Notes: generated by a model not told the origin, from the letters alone. A DNA stretch of 64,000 bases from Ligustrum vulgare (GCA_963555705.1 OY743181.1:26664513-26728512); one strand, 5' to 3'; shown: positions 31,017-43,362, counted from the first letter of the stretch. Program-made: numbers and translations.

Positions 31017-31758
31017 AAACTTACTTAATCTTATAATTTCTGAATACTTAATCAGAATCTCTTCTTCTTATCATCGAATATTCTCAAAATAATCAAAACA
31101 ATTCCCAATCGTATGTAAAAATTTCATCATATCTTGTAGTATTCATGTAACTTGTCACTTATCATCGTATCATGTGACCTCAAATATTCATATATATCTC
31201 TAAAATTTCAACAAATCTTTACTGACATATCGTATCATAATAATTTTTCCTTTCTTATCATAGAAAATTCCCAAAATAATCAAAGAATTACCTGAATATT
31301 TTCTCTACGTAATATACCCAAACATATCAACATAATATCATCAACTTATCTTTCCAATATTTGTAACCCAAAATTCAGTAAACAAATATCTCCCAAAACT
31401 AAGATTCTATACTTAAATGTCACCACATTTCCTGCAAAGTATTTCTTTCACTTGTATATACGTATGAATTCTGATTCAATACGGTCCTTATTTCTCTTTC
31501 ACGTATTCCCGTATTATTTCTATATCTTGATTATTATATCAAAATATCAGTACCCAAAATCCAAGAAAAATATTTCATATCTCAAATCTTATCATCAAAT
31601 CTTCCTTTATCAATAAAGTAAACGGCGCATAAACTCTGTCTCCTCTTTTCATTAAAATAATCCTGCGCTTTCTTGCTGGTCACAACATCACGCGGATTCA
31701 CTCAGATCCTTTGCGCTTTTAAATAGTTCATGCTGGGAAGAGGTTGAATCATCAAACA

Positions 31759-32310
31759 ATGGATATCATTCTTTCTAACATTCGCAAGTATTATTCCAGT
31801 CTTCCTATGAATGATCTGAGAAAGATCTATAAAATAAGGCTCGAAAGATTGAGGTTGCTGATGGCTCATGGTGTTCCAGAAGATGTTCGCTGGTTGATAG
31901 AAGCAAAGGTTCGACTATCTGGTGAATTACCATCAACATTTCCAAAGCACATGCCTGGTTTAGGCAGAAGCACTTTTGCAAAGAAACGAAGAGCAAAAAG
32001 ACTGGGTGGTTGCTACAAATGTGCTCGTTGGAACTGTAATACTCGTTGCAAATCAGTAGGATATTCTTCTACTAATCGGGATGATAAAATCGAATTCATA
32101 AAGGGTGGACTGAGTAGGGAGTCTTTGGATGATATTCGACTGACTCTTGAGACGCACCCAAGTGGTTATGTGCAACGTGAACTTCTCTCCTTATACGCTC
32201 AATTTAACGAGGACAAAAATCGTTATAGTCTCCAAAATATAATAGCAAAAGATCCTGTTTGCCAGTCTGTTTTACAAAATGAGGCTTCTGGCAGTTCAGC
32301 AATGTTATAA
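31759..32310 (+). CDS. CRP: carlavirus-like cysteine-rich protein, copy 3
   Basis: Protein identical to copy 2 (183 residues, same Cys4 cluster and basic run). Its TATA-like box is at 31716-31726. Arose by tandem duplication of unit 1, not by separate capture. Confidence 0.72.
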   Translation: MDIILSNIRKYYSSLPMNDLRKIYKIRLERLRLLMAHGVPEDVRWLIEAKVRLSGELPSTFPKHMPGLGRSTFAKKRRAKRLGGCYKCARWNCNTRCKSVGYSSTNRDDKIEFIKGGLSRESLDDIRLTLETHPSGYVQRELLSLYAQFNEDKNRYSLQNIIAKDPVCQSVLQNEASGSSAML

Positions 32311-32527
32311 GGTAAATCTTTTAAAATATTTTGCTGCTTACTTTCACGCGTTTTGAAAATAAAATATATTTTCCTTTTCTCGAGTTTTGATAAAGCTGGA
32401 AATAAAATATTAAATCGCCGAAAGGTGACAGCCTCGATACGATAAAAATATTCAAAAGTGGGCTGATTTTGTCAAAAGTAAATCTTTACTTTTTCAGAAT
32501 CAATCAAAAACAGTAAATTTTTCCGGC

Positions 32528-32538
32528 TTTAAATAGCC
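32528..32538 (+). promoter_or_regulatory. TATA-like box of LOG, copy 3
   Basis: TTTAAATAGCC, duplicate of 26011-26021; the inverted repeat lies at 32474-32494. Confidence 0.55.
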
Positions 32539-32610
32539 AAACATATTTCATAGTTCAGGCATCCCAAAATCACATCTTCTTCGTAAGTTTTCCCTTCTTT
32601 ACTATCAAAG

Positions 32611-33264
32611 ATGGAAGCACCAAAACTTCGACAGATCAAAACTATTTGTGTATTTTGTGGATCAAAAGTAGGGAAAGGCTTCGGTTATCTAGAAGCGGCT
32701 GTAGATCTTGGAAAGAAACTGGGGGAAAAAGGTATCACTCTTGTATATGGGGGTGGTAGCAGTGGTCTAATGGGTTGTGTTTCCCAATCTGCTCTTGCAG
32801 AGAAATCAAAAGTAATCGGTGTCATACCTGTCCCTTTGGTAGATGTTGCAGGCAAAACACGAGGGCATGAAGTTCAAACCTTATCCATCCATGAACGCAT
32901 AACTTGTATGCTATATGGTTCTGATGCCTTTATAGCCCTGCCCGGAGGTTTTGGTACCTTAGAAGAAATCTTTAACATTACCTCGTGGGCTCAACTAGAT
33001 CTCCATACTAAGCCTATTGGGCTTCTGAATGTTAACAATTTCTTTGATGGTTTGTTAACCTTTCTTGATTATGCTGTGGAACAGGGATTCATCTCTCCAT
33101 TTTCCAGAAGGCTTCTTATTTCTGCTCCTACTATTGATGAACTACTGGATAAGCTGCAGTCATATATCTCAATACAAGATCCAGCAGGAGTTAAGATAGA
33201 TTGGTCGCAAGGAAGGGGAATCAAGCGAAAATGGAGTCCGGTTAATGTAAACTTAACTCTTTGA
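32611..33264 (+). CDS. LOG: LOG-type cytokinin riboside 5'-monophosphate phosphoribohydrolase, copy 3
   Basis: Protein identical to copy 2, with all catalytic motifs intact. Duplicate produced with the F tandem array. Confidence 0.9.
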   Translation: MEAPKLRQIKTICVFCGSKVGKGFGYLEAAVDLGKKLGEKGITLVYGGGSSGLMGCVSQSALAEKSKVIGVIPVPLVDVAGKTRGHEVQTLSIHERITCMLYGSDAFIALPGGFGTLEEIFNITSWAQLDLHTKPIGLLNVNNFFDGLLTFLDYAVEQGFISPFSRRLLISAPTIDELLDKLQSYISIQDPAGVKIDWSQGRGIKRKWSPVNVNLTL

Positions 33265-33274
33265 ATCTTAGAAT

Positions 33275-33487
33275 AGGTGGGGGTAGAGTACGGAGTATTC
33301 TCACTCTCGAGACACCCCTCCATTTACTAGGATTTCCTTAATGTTTAAATCTTGTGTGTACTTCAAAGATTCCAGGTGGTAGATTACGGAGTATTCTTAC
33401 TCTCGAAACACACCTCTTTGAAGGTTTCTTTATTTCCTCAAAAGATCAGAGGTGGTAGGATACGGCTACTCCGGAAACACATCTCTC
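33275..33487 (+). ncRNA. Threefold repeated stem-loop-like motif downstream of LOG, copy 3
   Basis: Identical to 26758-26970; motifs at 33275-33320, 33374-33415 and 33448-33487. Confidence 0.45.
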
Positions 33488-34442
33488 ATTCTGAGGATCT
33501 TTCCATGTTTTTCTCTTATGCTTTCGTGTGTTTCATGTATTTCCTTTCCAGTGTGACTCTTGTGTGTTCTCCTTATGAGAAAATAATAAAATCTCTGTTA
33601 TCATCTACTAAATCTCGTTTGTGATGTAAATGAACTTGCATGTCTAAACTTAATTCCTTTAGTAGATGCTTATCATATTATGCTCTTAATTCCAAATGAT
33701 AAAATTCTGGATAGAGTCTCCCTTGTAATTTGGACTTATCCAAACCATAAGCATACTTCATAACTCACAATAATAAATAACTCCACATTTGATCACAACG
33801 ATCTAAAAATATTGAAAACGATTCCAACACTTCAATATCATCAAAATATCCCATAATTCAATTCATAATTCCTCAACATAGAAATTTCAAATCATATTTT
33901 TCAATATCACAATATTACTTCCTTCCATACCTTAATTGGCTCAAAAGTTACTCATACTTATAAATATATGCCATAAATCATATTCCCAAAATTTATTCAC
34001 AAAGCCAAACTTCATAATAAATTTCTCTTCAACATAGAGGCATAATAAATTAACTCAACATAATATCCATTACTTAATTCTCAATAAAATCATATTATTC
34101 CCATTATGCTCAACACTCGTTTTCTTTAAAAAAAATTTCTCATAATCATACATTAAAGCATATAAGTTATGACAAAGCATAACAACATCATTATTTTCGA
34201 AGAAATACATTCTTATTTCTCATAAATCATAAGTATCCGAAATACTCTTCATTCTTTCTCATAAATCAATAAAATGAGTATTCGAAATACTGAAATAACT
34301 TTAAACATCATAAACTTCTTTACCTCGGAGTTGGTGGAACGAATGATGGCAGTGGCAATCTTCATCAATAAAAATCTTATAATGGAAAATATTTCTTAAA
34401 ATTCTTTTTGAAAATTTTACCAGTCTACAGAAACGCAGACTA

Positions 34443-34454
34443 GCTCTGATACCA
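34443..34454 (-). promoter_or_regulatory. Primer binding site of F, unit 2 (tRNA-iMet)
   Basis: TGGTATCAGAGC on the minus strand next to LTR 3. Confidence 0.88.
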
Positions 34455-34457
34455 ACT

Positions 34458-37400
34458 TGTAGCGCCCCGAGTTCCGTATACCCGATTCACTACGTCATTT
34501 TCTGTCTAAATTTTTCGAATAATATTTTTGCGGAAGAAATAATTGAAATTCATTTTTGGCAACATTAAATAAACTGTAATGGCCGCTAAAATTGAAAACA
34601 TTTATGAAACCATTTGAAATAGTAAATCGAACCATTAATATTGTAAAGAAATTGCCAATATCATAATTTCTCAAATAAATGAACTTCTCTAAATTATTCG
34701 ATTATTTGGAAAATACGGAAATCATTAACGTCAAACTTTCAACCGTTCAACGATTATTGCCACCATCATTCATCGCTCGCCACCGTCTCCGAAATCTGCA
34801 AAACTGTTAAAAAGTAGGGTGAGTATTTCATGGGGGAAATACTCAGTAGACTCATCGCAAATTAATTTAATTTATAAGATGATTAAACACATAAATCCCG
34901 GATCTTTATAAAACGGGCATTGATAGAGCTTCTTTATAAAACTGCTCTTGATAAAACTCATATTGTGCATTACAGCACGGGACATATTTTGCAAATCATA
35001 TGCTCTTTGAAAACATCTCTTTGAAAACAGTTCTTTGAAAACCATATACTTATAAAACATTTTAATTATGCCAAGCATAATTTCTTTTGAAAGCATAACA
35101 TAAGATAGGATTGAAATCCTCATAAACATAAATAGACACAAGAACTTTACCGAACTTAGGTGGCAAGAATTCTTATGCAGTAAAATCATAATAACAGTAA
35201 GTTTTCATCATAACATAGGATAAGATCGAAATCCTCATAAACATAAGAATTTTACCGAACTTAGGTGGTAAGAATTCTTATGTAGTAAGATCATAATAAC
35301 AGTAAGATCATAATAACAGTAAGTATACCAAAACATAATTCATGAAATTCATAGGGATCATTTCCATCATAACATAAGATAGGATCGAAATCCTCATAAA
35401 CATACGCGACAGGAATTTTACCGAACTTAGGTGGTAAATCCTCATAAACATATGGAAAGACAGGAATTTTACCGAACTTAGGTGGTAAATCCTCATAAAC
35501 TTATGGAGACACAGAATTCTACCGAACTTAGGTGGTAAGAATTCTTATGTGCATAGCAATGATCCAAAACATATAAAACATTATCGTAAAAACATAGGGT
35601 ATACTTACTTTTCATAAAAACATAAGGTATATTTACCTTTCATAAAAACATACTTGTTTTTCTTAAAAATTGACTTTCACAAGTCACATGACATTTATAT
35701 GAAATCATAATTTAAATCAATTAATAAGTGCGAGTCTACCTCAATTCCGACGAGTGCAAAGTTGAGCGGGAATGACTTCAATTTCTTTAAATTCTCCGTA
35801 CGCTTCGTCTTAGCCAATAAGTCACTTTAGTCTATCGAATATATAGTTCAAAATGATAAATTATAATTTGAGGACTAAAATTGATGTTTTGAAAGTTGAG
35901 GGATTAAAATGAATACTTTTGATAGTTGAGGGACTAAAATGAATATTTTCAAAAGTTGGGATTTAACATGAATATTTTGAAGGTTGAGGGATAAAAATGA
36001 ATATTTTGAAAGTTGAGTCGGAAGCTCAAAACAATAAGGTTGAAACAATATATTTTAAAAATGAGGGGCTGATTAATACTCATTAAAAACTTAAGGGCTG
36101 AAATTAAAAGAGTTAAAGCTGAAGGGTTGAAATAACATATTTTGGAACTTGGGGACTAATTTGCAGATTCTGAAAATCAAACTTTTAAAATCAGATTTCT
36201 CTTTCTCTCACAACTCACTCTCTCAGAATCGCTCTGCCTCTCTCTCAAAATCGGACCAGAGAGGAGAGGAGAAAGGCTCGTGCTGGTTTGGGTGCGAGAT
36301 TGGAGGTAAAACAGTGGCTAAGATCGCGATTTCCGGTGGTAGAAAATCGGTCAGCGCAGTCGGGGTCGAAGTAAGTAACTGGGTAATTGATTTTCTTGGG
36401 TTTTTGGGTTTGATTTGGGTTTGGGCAGCGAAGGGTGCGAAGATGGTGAACGGTGAGGGCTCTGCAGGTTTGTGTGGTTGGGGTCAGCCGGTAGTACAAA
36501 CTGGCCGTGGTGGTGACTGTCAATTACTTTGGTGATTTGAAGGTGGCGGTTTGAGTGGCTCAGATGCTTGGTTGAGCAGAGGTTGTAGGTGGAGGCTTGG
36601 GTTTGGTTGGCTGCGGATGGTTGCTGCTTGATTCGGTGATAAATTCTTAGTAGTGAATTGGTGATGGAGGTGATGATCATGCAGAGAGTTGAGATTTGCA
36701 GGCATGCTGGGAATTGAAAATGACAAAGAAGGCTGGTGGTTAGACTGATGATTCCAAACATGAAGGTGGGATGAAGGTATCTTTAAAGGAGAAAAGAAAG
36801 GAAAAGAAGAAGATTAATGGAGAATAAAAATCATTATGTTTAGTAGACACATGGGGTAGGATTGAATTGTGATAGCTTTGATTAATTGGTAGTGGTGTTC
36901 TTTGTTAGGTATAATAATAATAATGATGATAGTTTGTATGTGCAGGACGGAAGAATGCAAATTGAGTTTGATGTGGGTGAAGATATTGATTATTCAAATG
37001 ATGGTGATATAGTGGATTGAAAGTGTGATAGGTGGAGTTGGTGAGGATGTGATGAGCATGATGAAGAACATATAAAATTGGAGGAAGAGATGTAGATAGT
37101 TAGGTATTAAGAAAAGTGGGAAAACATGGGGAATAATTAGTTGGTTTGTTGATGATGATGTTTTTGGACTGAAAATACATTTGAGAATAAATAGATTTTG
37201 AGATAAAATCGAATTACGTATTTGGACTTGAAATAATTTGAATAAGGAAAATTGAGATATTTTAATAAATTTGGAATTCAAAATGATTTTGAAAATAATA
37301 CTTTGAATAAATAATTAAAATAACATAATTTTAGAAATTCGAATTTTAATTTAAAATCGAACAAATTCGATATTTCTTGACTTGGCTAGACGAATCCGTC

Positions 37401-37497
37401 GCGGCGTTAATTTCAAAACAATGAGTGAAATAGTAGCGACACAATTTTCTAATTATTAAAATAATTATTTATTGCATAAAAATTCTGGGTTGCTATA
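34458..37497 (-). repeat. F LTR 3 (5' LTR of the array)
   Basis: 3040 bp. Differs from LTRs 1 and 2 by 'gagcagaggttg' instead of 'gagcaggggttg' near 36579. Ends ...GGTTGCTATA before the right TSD (37498-37502). Confidence 0.9.
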
Positions 37498-37502
37498 GAA
37501 AT

Positions 37503-39370
37503 AGCTTCAATGCATTCTCATTTAATTCTAGCATGCACTCATATCAAACTTTCAAAGTCAAATATTTGCTTAAAACTCATTTTTAAATCACTTGGTTCAT
37601 ATTGTCTTTTATCTTCAAGTGTGATTTAATATTGATGTGGATGGGAAAATTTTATTGGATTTATGAGTTATAATTGAGATGTTGAATGTGATTTAAACTT
37701 TTAGGTCATTCACCACTTAATATCTACTATTTTCTTGTGTTTTCATAGGATGCTCACAAAGTGTTCGATGAAATGCCTCAGTGGAGAAATTTGTGTTCAA
37801 TTGATTGAAGGTTTCAATACAAGTTTGGGAGTGGATTGTTGGTGATTGCAATGAGAGTTTCACATGCCCAAGACTACTTATTAGTGCCCCACCACTTCTT
37901 GGGATGTCTAGTAACTTCTTTCCTCTTACTTTGATCTTATTTTACACATTGAGGACAACGTGCATTTCAAGTTTGGGGGTGATTTCTTATTGTGTATTGA
38001 CATGTTAGATAGCCTTGTCGGCCAGGATTACTTAGATGTTTAAAATTTTTATTGATTCATGATTTATGACCAATATGTTACTTGTGTCTATTTTTACAAA
38101 ATGCTTATCCATGCAGGATCATATTTATCTTGAGCACAATAGTCATGATTGATTGTTGGTGAAGTTTAGGAATTGTTGAAGGGTGAAGAGGTTAATGGAG
38201 TAGAAGAATTAGGTTGTGAGCTTGTATTTTTAATTTTTATCAACCTATCAAATGTTTCCAAAAACTCTAAATCTCTTGATCCTATTGTAAGACAAGTTTG
38301 GGGGTGGTCGACCTGGTAAAGGAGACGGTCTAGACGTGTGGTGATTCCATGCATGTTGGAAATAAATTTTGTGTGGAGTGTATTTCGCCAAGTATAAGCT
38401 AAGTAATGACCGTATGCTAGAGTTCTAAGCCCATTTTAATTTTTGCATTGCATTACCCTATCTCGAAGCCTTTTTGACTCGAGTAATTAAGCCCGTAGGA
38501 GTATCTTGAAACTTGGTGCCTTAAGTTTGAAACTCGGGAGTCACCGGCCTAAAGCTCACTACATGGGTCAATTAGAAAGCTTAATGAGTAGGGTACTCAC
38601 ACACACACTTGAAAAAAAAAAGCGCTTCATTATTGCATTTGCTTAATAAGTCTACCTCACTTTTTAGCCTTTTTTACTCGAGTTATTAAGTCCGTAGGGG
38701 TATTTTGAAACCTGGTACCCTTTGATCTTAAAACAATCGGGGAGTTTCCGACCTAAAGCTCACTACATGGGTCAATTAGAAAGCTTAAGGGAGTGGGGAA
38801 GACACGAGCATTCATCATGTTAGTTTTTAGAAATCATGCATTTGTACTCGCATAATGGCTTTTAGATTAATAGTGGGTTTGAATTACTTAGTATAAGCTT
38901 GAATGTCGAAGCACTCATTTAGTGGAGAGTCAGTGCATTTCTAGATTGTCGAAATTGTCGATAAAACGCACCCAAACTAGAGTGGAAAAGAAAAGAGTGA
39001 TTTGAGAGTACCCTCTAGAATTGCATCCCGGGAGAGGAAAGAAAAAAATATTTATTGGGGGATGAATGTCACGAGTGGGAAAGAAAAAGAATTGACCACT
39101 AATGGTGGGTAGTTTTGACTTTAAACTTCTTTACTCATCAATATTCTCGAAACTTAATTGACAATTGAAAGTGACTTTGCACACACATACCGATCGAACA
39201 TCGGATAAGTTAAACTTCTTTTTGGTAGCATTGTTTGGAACCATACTTTTGAATTGATTATACAATTTTGCACTCATGAGTAATTTGCAAGTTATCTGAC
39301 ATTGTTGATCTATATTTCATGCTAATTGAATGCACTAGTAGATAATTTTGCTCGAGACGAGAAAAAGCTC
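37503..39370 (+). other. 3' internal non-coding region of element E
   Basis: Contains 'cattgaggacaacgtgcat' then 'tcaagtttgggggtg' (37950-37980) and a diverged direct repeat: 38468-38590 and 38665-38790 share 'cctaaagctcactacatggg' and 'gtcaattagaaagctta'. These phrases are typical of Athila-type elements between pol and the 3' LTR. Short open frames are not convincing. Confidence 0.65.
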
Positions 39371-39383
39371 AAGTTTGGGGGTG
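39371..39383 (+). promoter_or_regulatory. Polypurine tract of element E
   Basis: AAGTTTGGGGGTG abutting the 3' LTR. Confidence 0.75.
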
Positions 39384-40954
39384 TGATAAGTGTGCTTTAC
39401 ACACTTATTTAGTTCCTAAATTAGCAATTTAATTGACAAATTGAGCAAATATCTACTTATAAATTGTATTTATCTTGTACAATTAGGTACTACCTCAATT
39501 GGAAAGAAAATGGACAAGGTCGGAGAGCAATTGAGCGAAAAAAGGAGCAATTTTGATGTTCAAGGACCTAATTGAAAGAAATCAAAAGTTCGGGGACTCA
39601 ATTGCAACATCTCAGAAAGTAGAGGACTAAAGATGCAAATATTTCAGGGGCATATTTGTAATAAAAGTCAAAATTCGAGGACTAAATTGAAGAAGACCAG
39701 AAGATGGAGGACCCAATTGCAATCATGGACGGACAAAGCTGCCTGGTGAACCAGGCGATCGCGTGTATCGACTAGGCAGCGCTCGCGAATCAAGCCAAAA
39801 ATCCAATCTGAGAGTTTTCAAGTCAACCACGCAATCGAGAGGCATTCAACCATGCGATCGCGTTGTCATAATTTTGAGCGATAATCTGGGCCTACCCGGT
39901 TCGGCCCAAAAGCTAAAGGGCGCGGATCTACGCGAATTTTTGGTGTTTTTGGGCATTTTGACTAGGGTTTCAACATCTTTATCATAACAATTCACTCACC
40001 AAACCCTAGCCCCCTTCCCTCTTTTCTTTTCTTTGTTTTTGATTTAGTTTGTAACTTAGTTTGTAGTTTAGTTGTGTTTCTAAGTTACTAGCACCCATTG
40101 GAGCAAAGAAGCAAGAAGTAAGTGGAAATACAAAACATTATTGAAAGATTCTTGGAGCAAAAATCAAGGGAAGTGTTGTATTTCATTTTTCTTGTATTTT
40201 TATCCTTAATTTCTATATTTTGTGATGTATTTTCATAAACCTTATCTTTTGTGAAATATTTATATAATGGACTAGTTGTTTTATGTTGGGATGATTGATG
40301 TAGCTTAACTTAGTTTAAGTAATTTTAATGTTTGTTTATTACTTTTGAGCTTATTTCATGTGTGTTTGTTATTGAGATTATTCCATTTGTTTGATTGATC
40401 ACCAAATATATGTTTTGTAAAGTGTATGATAATCGAGAGATATTATGCATTTTAGACCAAATAATAAATGCTCCAGGTTCTTGTTAATGATAGAGATATA
40501 CCTTAAACCCTAGATGATCCATTGAGCTATTTTCACAAAGAGTTAATGCAATTGATTGGACCTTAATCGACATAGAGATATAGTAGGTTAAACCAATTGA
40601 TTAGGGTTAATTTCACTCGAGAGAGGTAATTAGCTAAGCTTGGAAAATCGGGTCTAACATTGTAAATGATCAATTTATTAATTTGCATGTGTTGAGAAAT
40701 TACTTAAGCGAGAGTTAAGTGAAATCATGAATCCCAACTATTTTATCTTTCATTTTCCTTATTTTAATTTGGTTTAAAATTAGTTTCGTTAATTTAGAAT
40801 TGTCAAAAATCCATCTTATTAATTGTGTGTTTCATTTGTTAAGATTAAATTAACTAGAGTATACATTCCTCATGGGATCGACAACTCAGACTCAAAAGAT
40901 TCACTTTATTACTTGTACGCGACCCGTGTGCTTGCGGTACACTATTTTGAGCGA
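39384..40954 (+). repeat. 3' LTR of element E
   Basis: Same as 18730-20301 with scattered changes, several of them C-to-T or G-to-A within the GCGATCGCG palindromes. Confidence 0.85.
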
Positions 40955-41598
40955 ATTCATTAACCAAATGATTTAATAGAGAGTTAGTTGAACAATCTTC
41001 GAAACAAATGAGACTTAAGTCCTTGTATGAATGATTTAATATGATGGAAGTTCCGTCTAGTTGATTGGAGATCGCAATATCTAAGTTCAAATGGAAACCT
41101 AAATGTAAAGACTTAGTCGAATCACAGTAGGTAATAACATCCCTGATATACTCCTACGATGTAATAGTGTTTCCTGTAAGAATGATGTTTAAGGAATAGT
41201 CTTTTAATGATTCTTATGCTTTGGGAATTCGAGCAAAGTAGAGAGGGATACTCTTAATTAAGAGATCGCCTATGTGATAGAGAAGTGGGTCCGCTTCTAA
41301 TGGAAATGTTTTGGACTCAGTTCTTAGATATTCTCACAGAACTAGGTGTATGTTCATGGCGGCCACAAACAAACATAATACTGAGAACTAAATTATGTCA
41401 AGAAGAATCAAGTGTGAGGTATATTACCATTTACAAAAAGGCAGATCAGTTCAAGGACATCGAATCTACTGGTCAATTAGTAAAGTAAATATATTTGCGT
41501 AAGGGAAGGTTCAAATGATAACCCCTACCCTTCTTATGCAGTTTTTAGATGTTGAACTTTATCGCCAAGTCTTTCGTGTTTCTGTCAATTTTCATTCA
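40955..41598 (+). pseudogene. Copia C0, segment 4: end of pol and 3' untranslated region
   Basis: Resumes the interrupted RNase H tail (LTK, then NRELVEQSSKQMRLKS) and runs into sequence resembling the usual copia 3' leader ('gggatactcttaattaagagatcgcctatgtgatagagaagtgggtccgcttc' region, 41245-41300). Decayed. Confidence 0.7.
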
Positions 41599-42300
41599 TG
41601 TTGGGGATTATTGAAAAATTAGCTTATTATTAAGCCATGTTTGGGCATGATTTTTTGTGAGACCCATTTTTCCTTTGTGAAAGGTGAGAGTGGATTGGGT
41701 TCTCCTCAATAAGAACATCAAAATCATATATTGACATTCCTAAATTCATGTTTGTGTGAATGAGAAATTGAAACTCAAATGTGAGTGTTAGAAAGGAGAA
41801 AAGCTTAAGAGGTTAAGCTATCTCACATAGGAAAATTATGTAATTTTGGACTAATTTATATATTATTACACTTTGGATGTGTGCAATCATGTGTGGCATA
41901 GAGGTTCTGTTCCCATGCGAGAGCATGAAGGTGGAAATAATGGATCAAAATTGCCTTCAAAACTTGAACTTGTGTGCAAGCACAACCTAAGACACAAATG
42001 TCGGATTGAACGGACAAAAAATTGGCCTCATAGAATATTCCACACTTTGTAATTTTTTCTAATTTATTTTAAAACTTAAAATCTTGACTGTCCAATTGCT
42101 GTGTTAACTCTATATTGAATGAGTTTTAATTGATGTTAAATTTCTTTAAGCCTGAAACTACTCATTTTTTTAGGAAGTTGAATGGGTAGTCTGAACTTAT
42201 ATTATAAGTCCTCTCTAACAGTCAAGACATACGAATTTCAGTCATCTTCTTTCACTCTGCTCCAAATATTTTAGTTCCTCTTCCTTCTGTATTCCAGTAT
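41599..42300 (+). repeat. Probable 3' LTR of copia element C0
   Basis: Begins TGTTGGGGATTATTGAAAAATT, a standard copia LTR start, and includes 'ttaagctatctcacataggaaaattatg', common near copia LTR promoters. The right border is not defined, and no 5' partner is present because C0 is truncated on the left. Confidence 0.45.
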
Positions 42301-43362
42301 CCTTGGTGATTTTTTTCAGATAACAATTCAGTTCATCGACGTAATAACTATGTGCTAAGTTAACCACTTGTTCTTCCATTGTATCTTGGGAAACATGTGT
42401 TCAAATTTCCTCGAAGCACCTACAGTGACGAAGTGAATTTGTTTTAAAGAAACTGCGTAGTATACAAGCCTCAGTTTGACATTAGATGCTTGTTTATCTT
42501 TGGTGGTTGTTATATACTTAATGCTATCAATCAATTAAAAATAGTACATTGATTGTTAAGATTAAACATGCATTATCATTATCTTGAATTTTTGTTGAAA
42601 CATACGTACAAAGGAAGATTTGAAATCCAAGTACTTATCTTTAACCGACTTTATAAACGCTTCCTACTTGTTCATGTGTTTAGTAATTACTATTAGTTAT
42701 AAAACTAATCAGTCTTATATTATCACTAGATTTTTCCCTCGTGCGATACACGGGATTTCTATCATTGAAAATGATTTTGATAAAAATTTATGAAAATATG
42801 TTGATTATACAATCATATAAAATAAAAAATAGACAAATATTATTTTATTACAAAATGTTTTCGAATTTGAAACTTAAAAAGAAAAAAACAAAACTAATCA
42901 AAATAGGAAAAAAAAACTTTATTTAATTTATGCATTAGTAACAAAATCTACAAATAACAATAACAATATTGTTTAATGGTACTCGTTATTCAAAACATCA
43001 TTTTTTTTAAAACTTATTTTCATCCACATACTCTATAAATGAAAAAATGTACGCATAAAGTTAAAAATAATATAAAATATAGAGCAAAAATCTTAATATT
43101 TTTATATTAAATTAGAATCATTGTTCTTTTATAAAATAAAATAAAATAGAATTATTTTTTAAAATTAAATTCATTCATGTTTATATTCAATTTTAATTTT
43201 CTATTTACAGTTAAATTTTATTCTTTTGTTAAGTATCATTTTATTAATTCCCTCACATTCATTTTTAATCACATATTTTTGTGATACTCATCATCTTTCA
43301 CACTTTTCAACCATACATTCTCTCATAACTCAAAAATTTCTCAAAAAGTATATGGGACCAAA
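42301..43362. other. AT-rich spacer with a possible Helitron 3' end
   Basis: Very AT-rich and gene-free. At 42727-42753 the minus strand reads a hairpin CCCGTGTATCGCACGAGGG followed by AAAAAT and CTAG, then T. This fits a Helitron 3' terminus on the minus strand, with the body extending right toward 43360. The 5' end is uncertain (a TC start near 43358 on the minus strand is possible). Confidence 0.35.

Larger units (their letters stand above)
31537..33597 (+). mobile_element. CRP-LOG cassette, copy 3 (unit 2 of F)
   Basis: Base-for-base repeat of copy 2 as far as compared, offset 6517. Confidence 0.78.
21424..37497 (-). mobile_element. Element F: gag/pol-less LTR retrotransposon in tandem form (3 LTRs, 2 internal regions) carrying CRP-LOG cassettes
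   Basis: Three 3040-bp LTRs (21424-24463, 27941-30980, 34458-37497) separate two identical 3477-bp internal regions, a period of 6517. On the minus strand each LTR ends GGGGCGCTACA and is followed by AGTTGGTATCAGAGC, the tRNA-iMet site. The other side has a TTTCGAGGACGAAATTATTT...AAGGAGGTAAGAT polypurine context, typical of plant Ty3/gypsy elements. No gag or pol is present, so this is a LARD-like parasite. Both internal regions carry CRP and LOG antisense to the element. The repeats differ by only one base that I found (near 36579), so the array is very young, or else an assembly duplication. Confidence 0.88.
18730..40954 (+). mobile_element. Element E: non-autonomous Athila/Tat-type LTR retrotransposon, split by element F
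   Basis: LTRs at 18730-20301 and 39384-40954 (about 1571 bp, few differences) begin TGATAAGTG. After the left LTR comes a GACGCCGTTGTCGGGG primer site of the type used by Athila/Tat elements. Before the right LTR lies CAAGTTTGGGGGTG, their usual polypurine tract. The internal region without F is ~3 kb and holds only two small unknown ORFs, so this is a LARD-like derivative. It sits in the C0 copia pol, which reads through from one side to the other. The right-hand TSD is degenerate. Confidence 0.82.
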
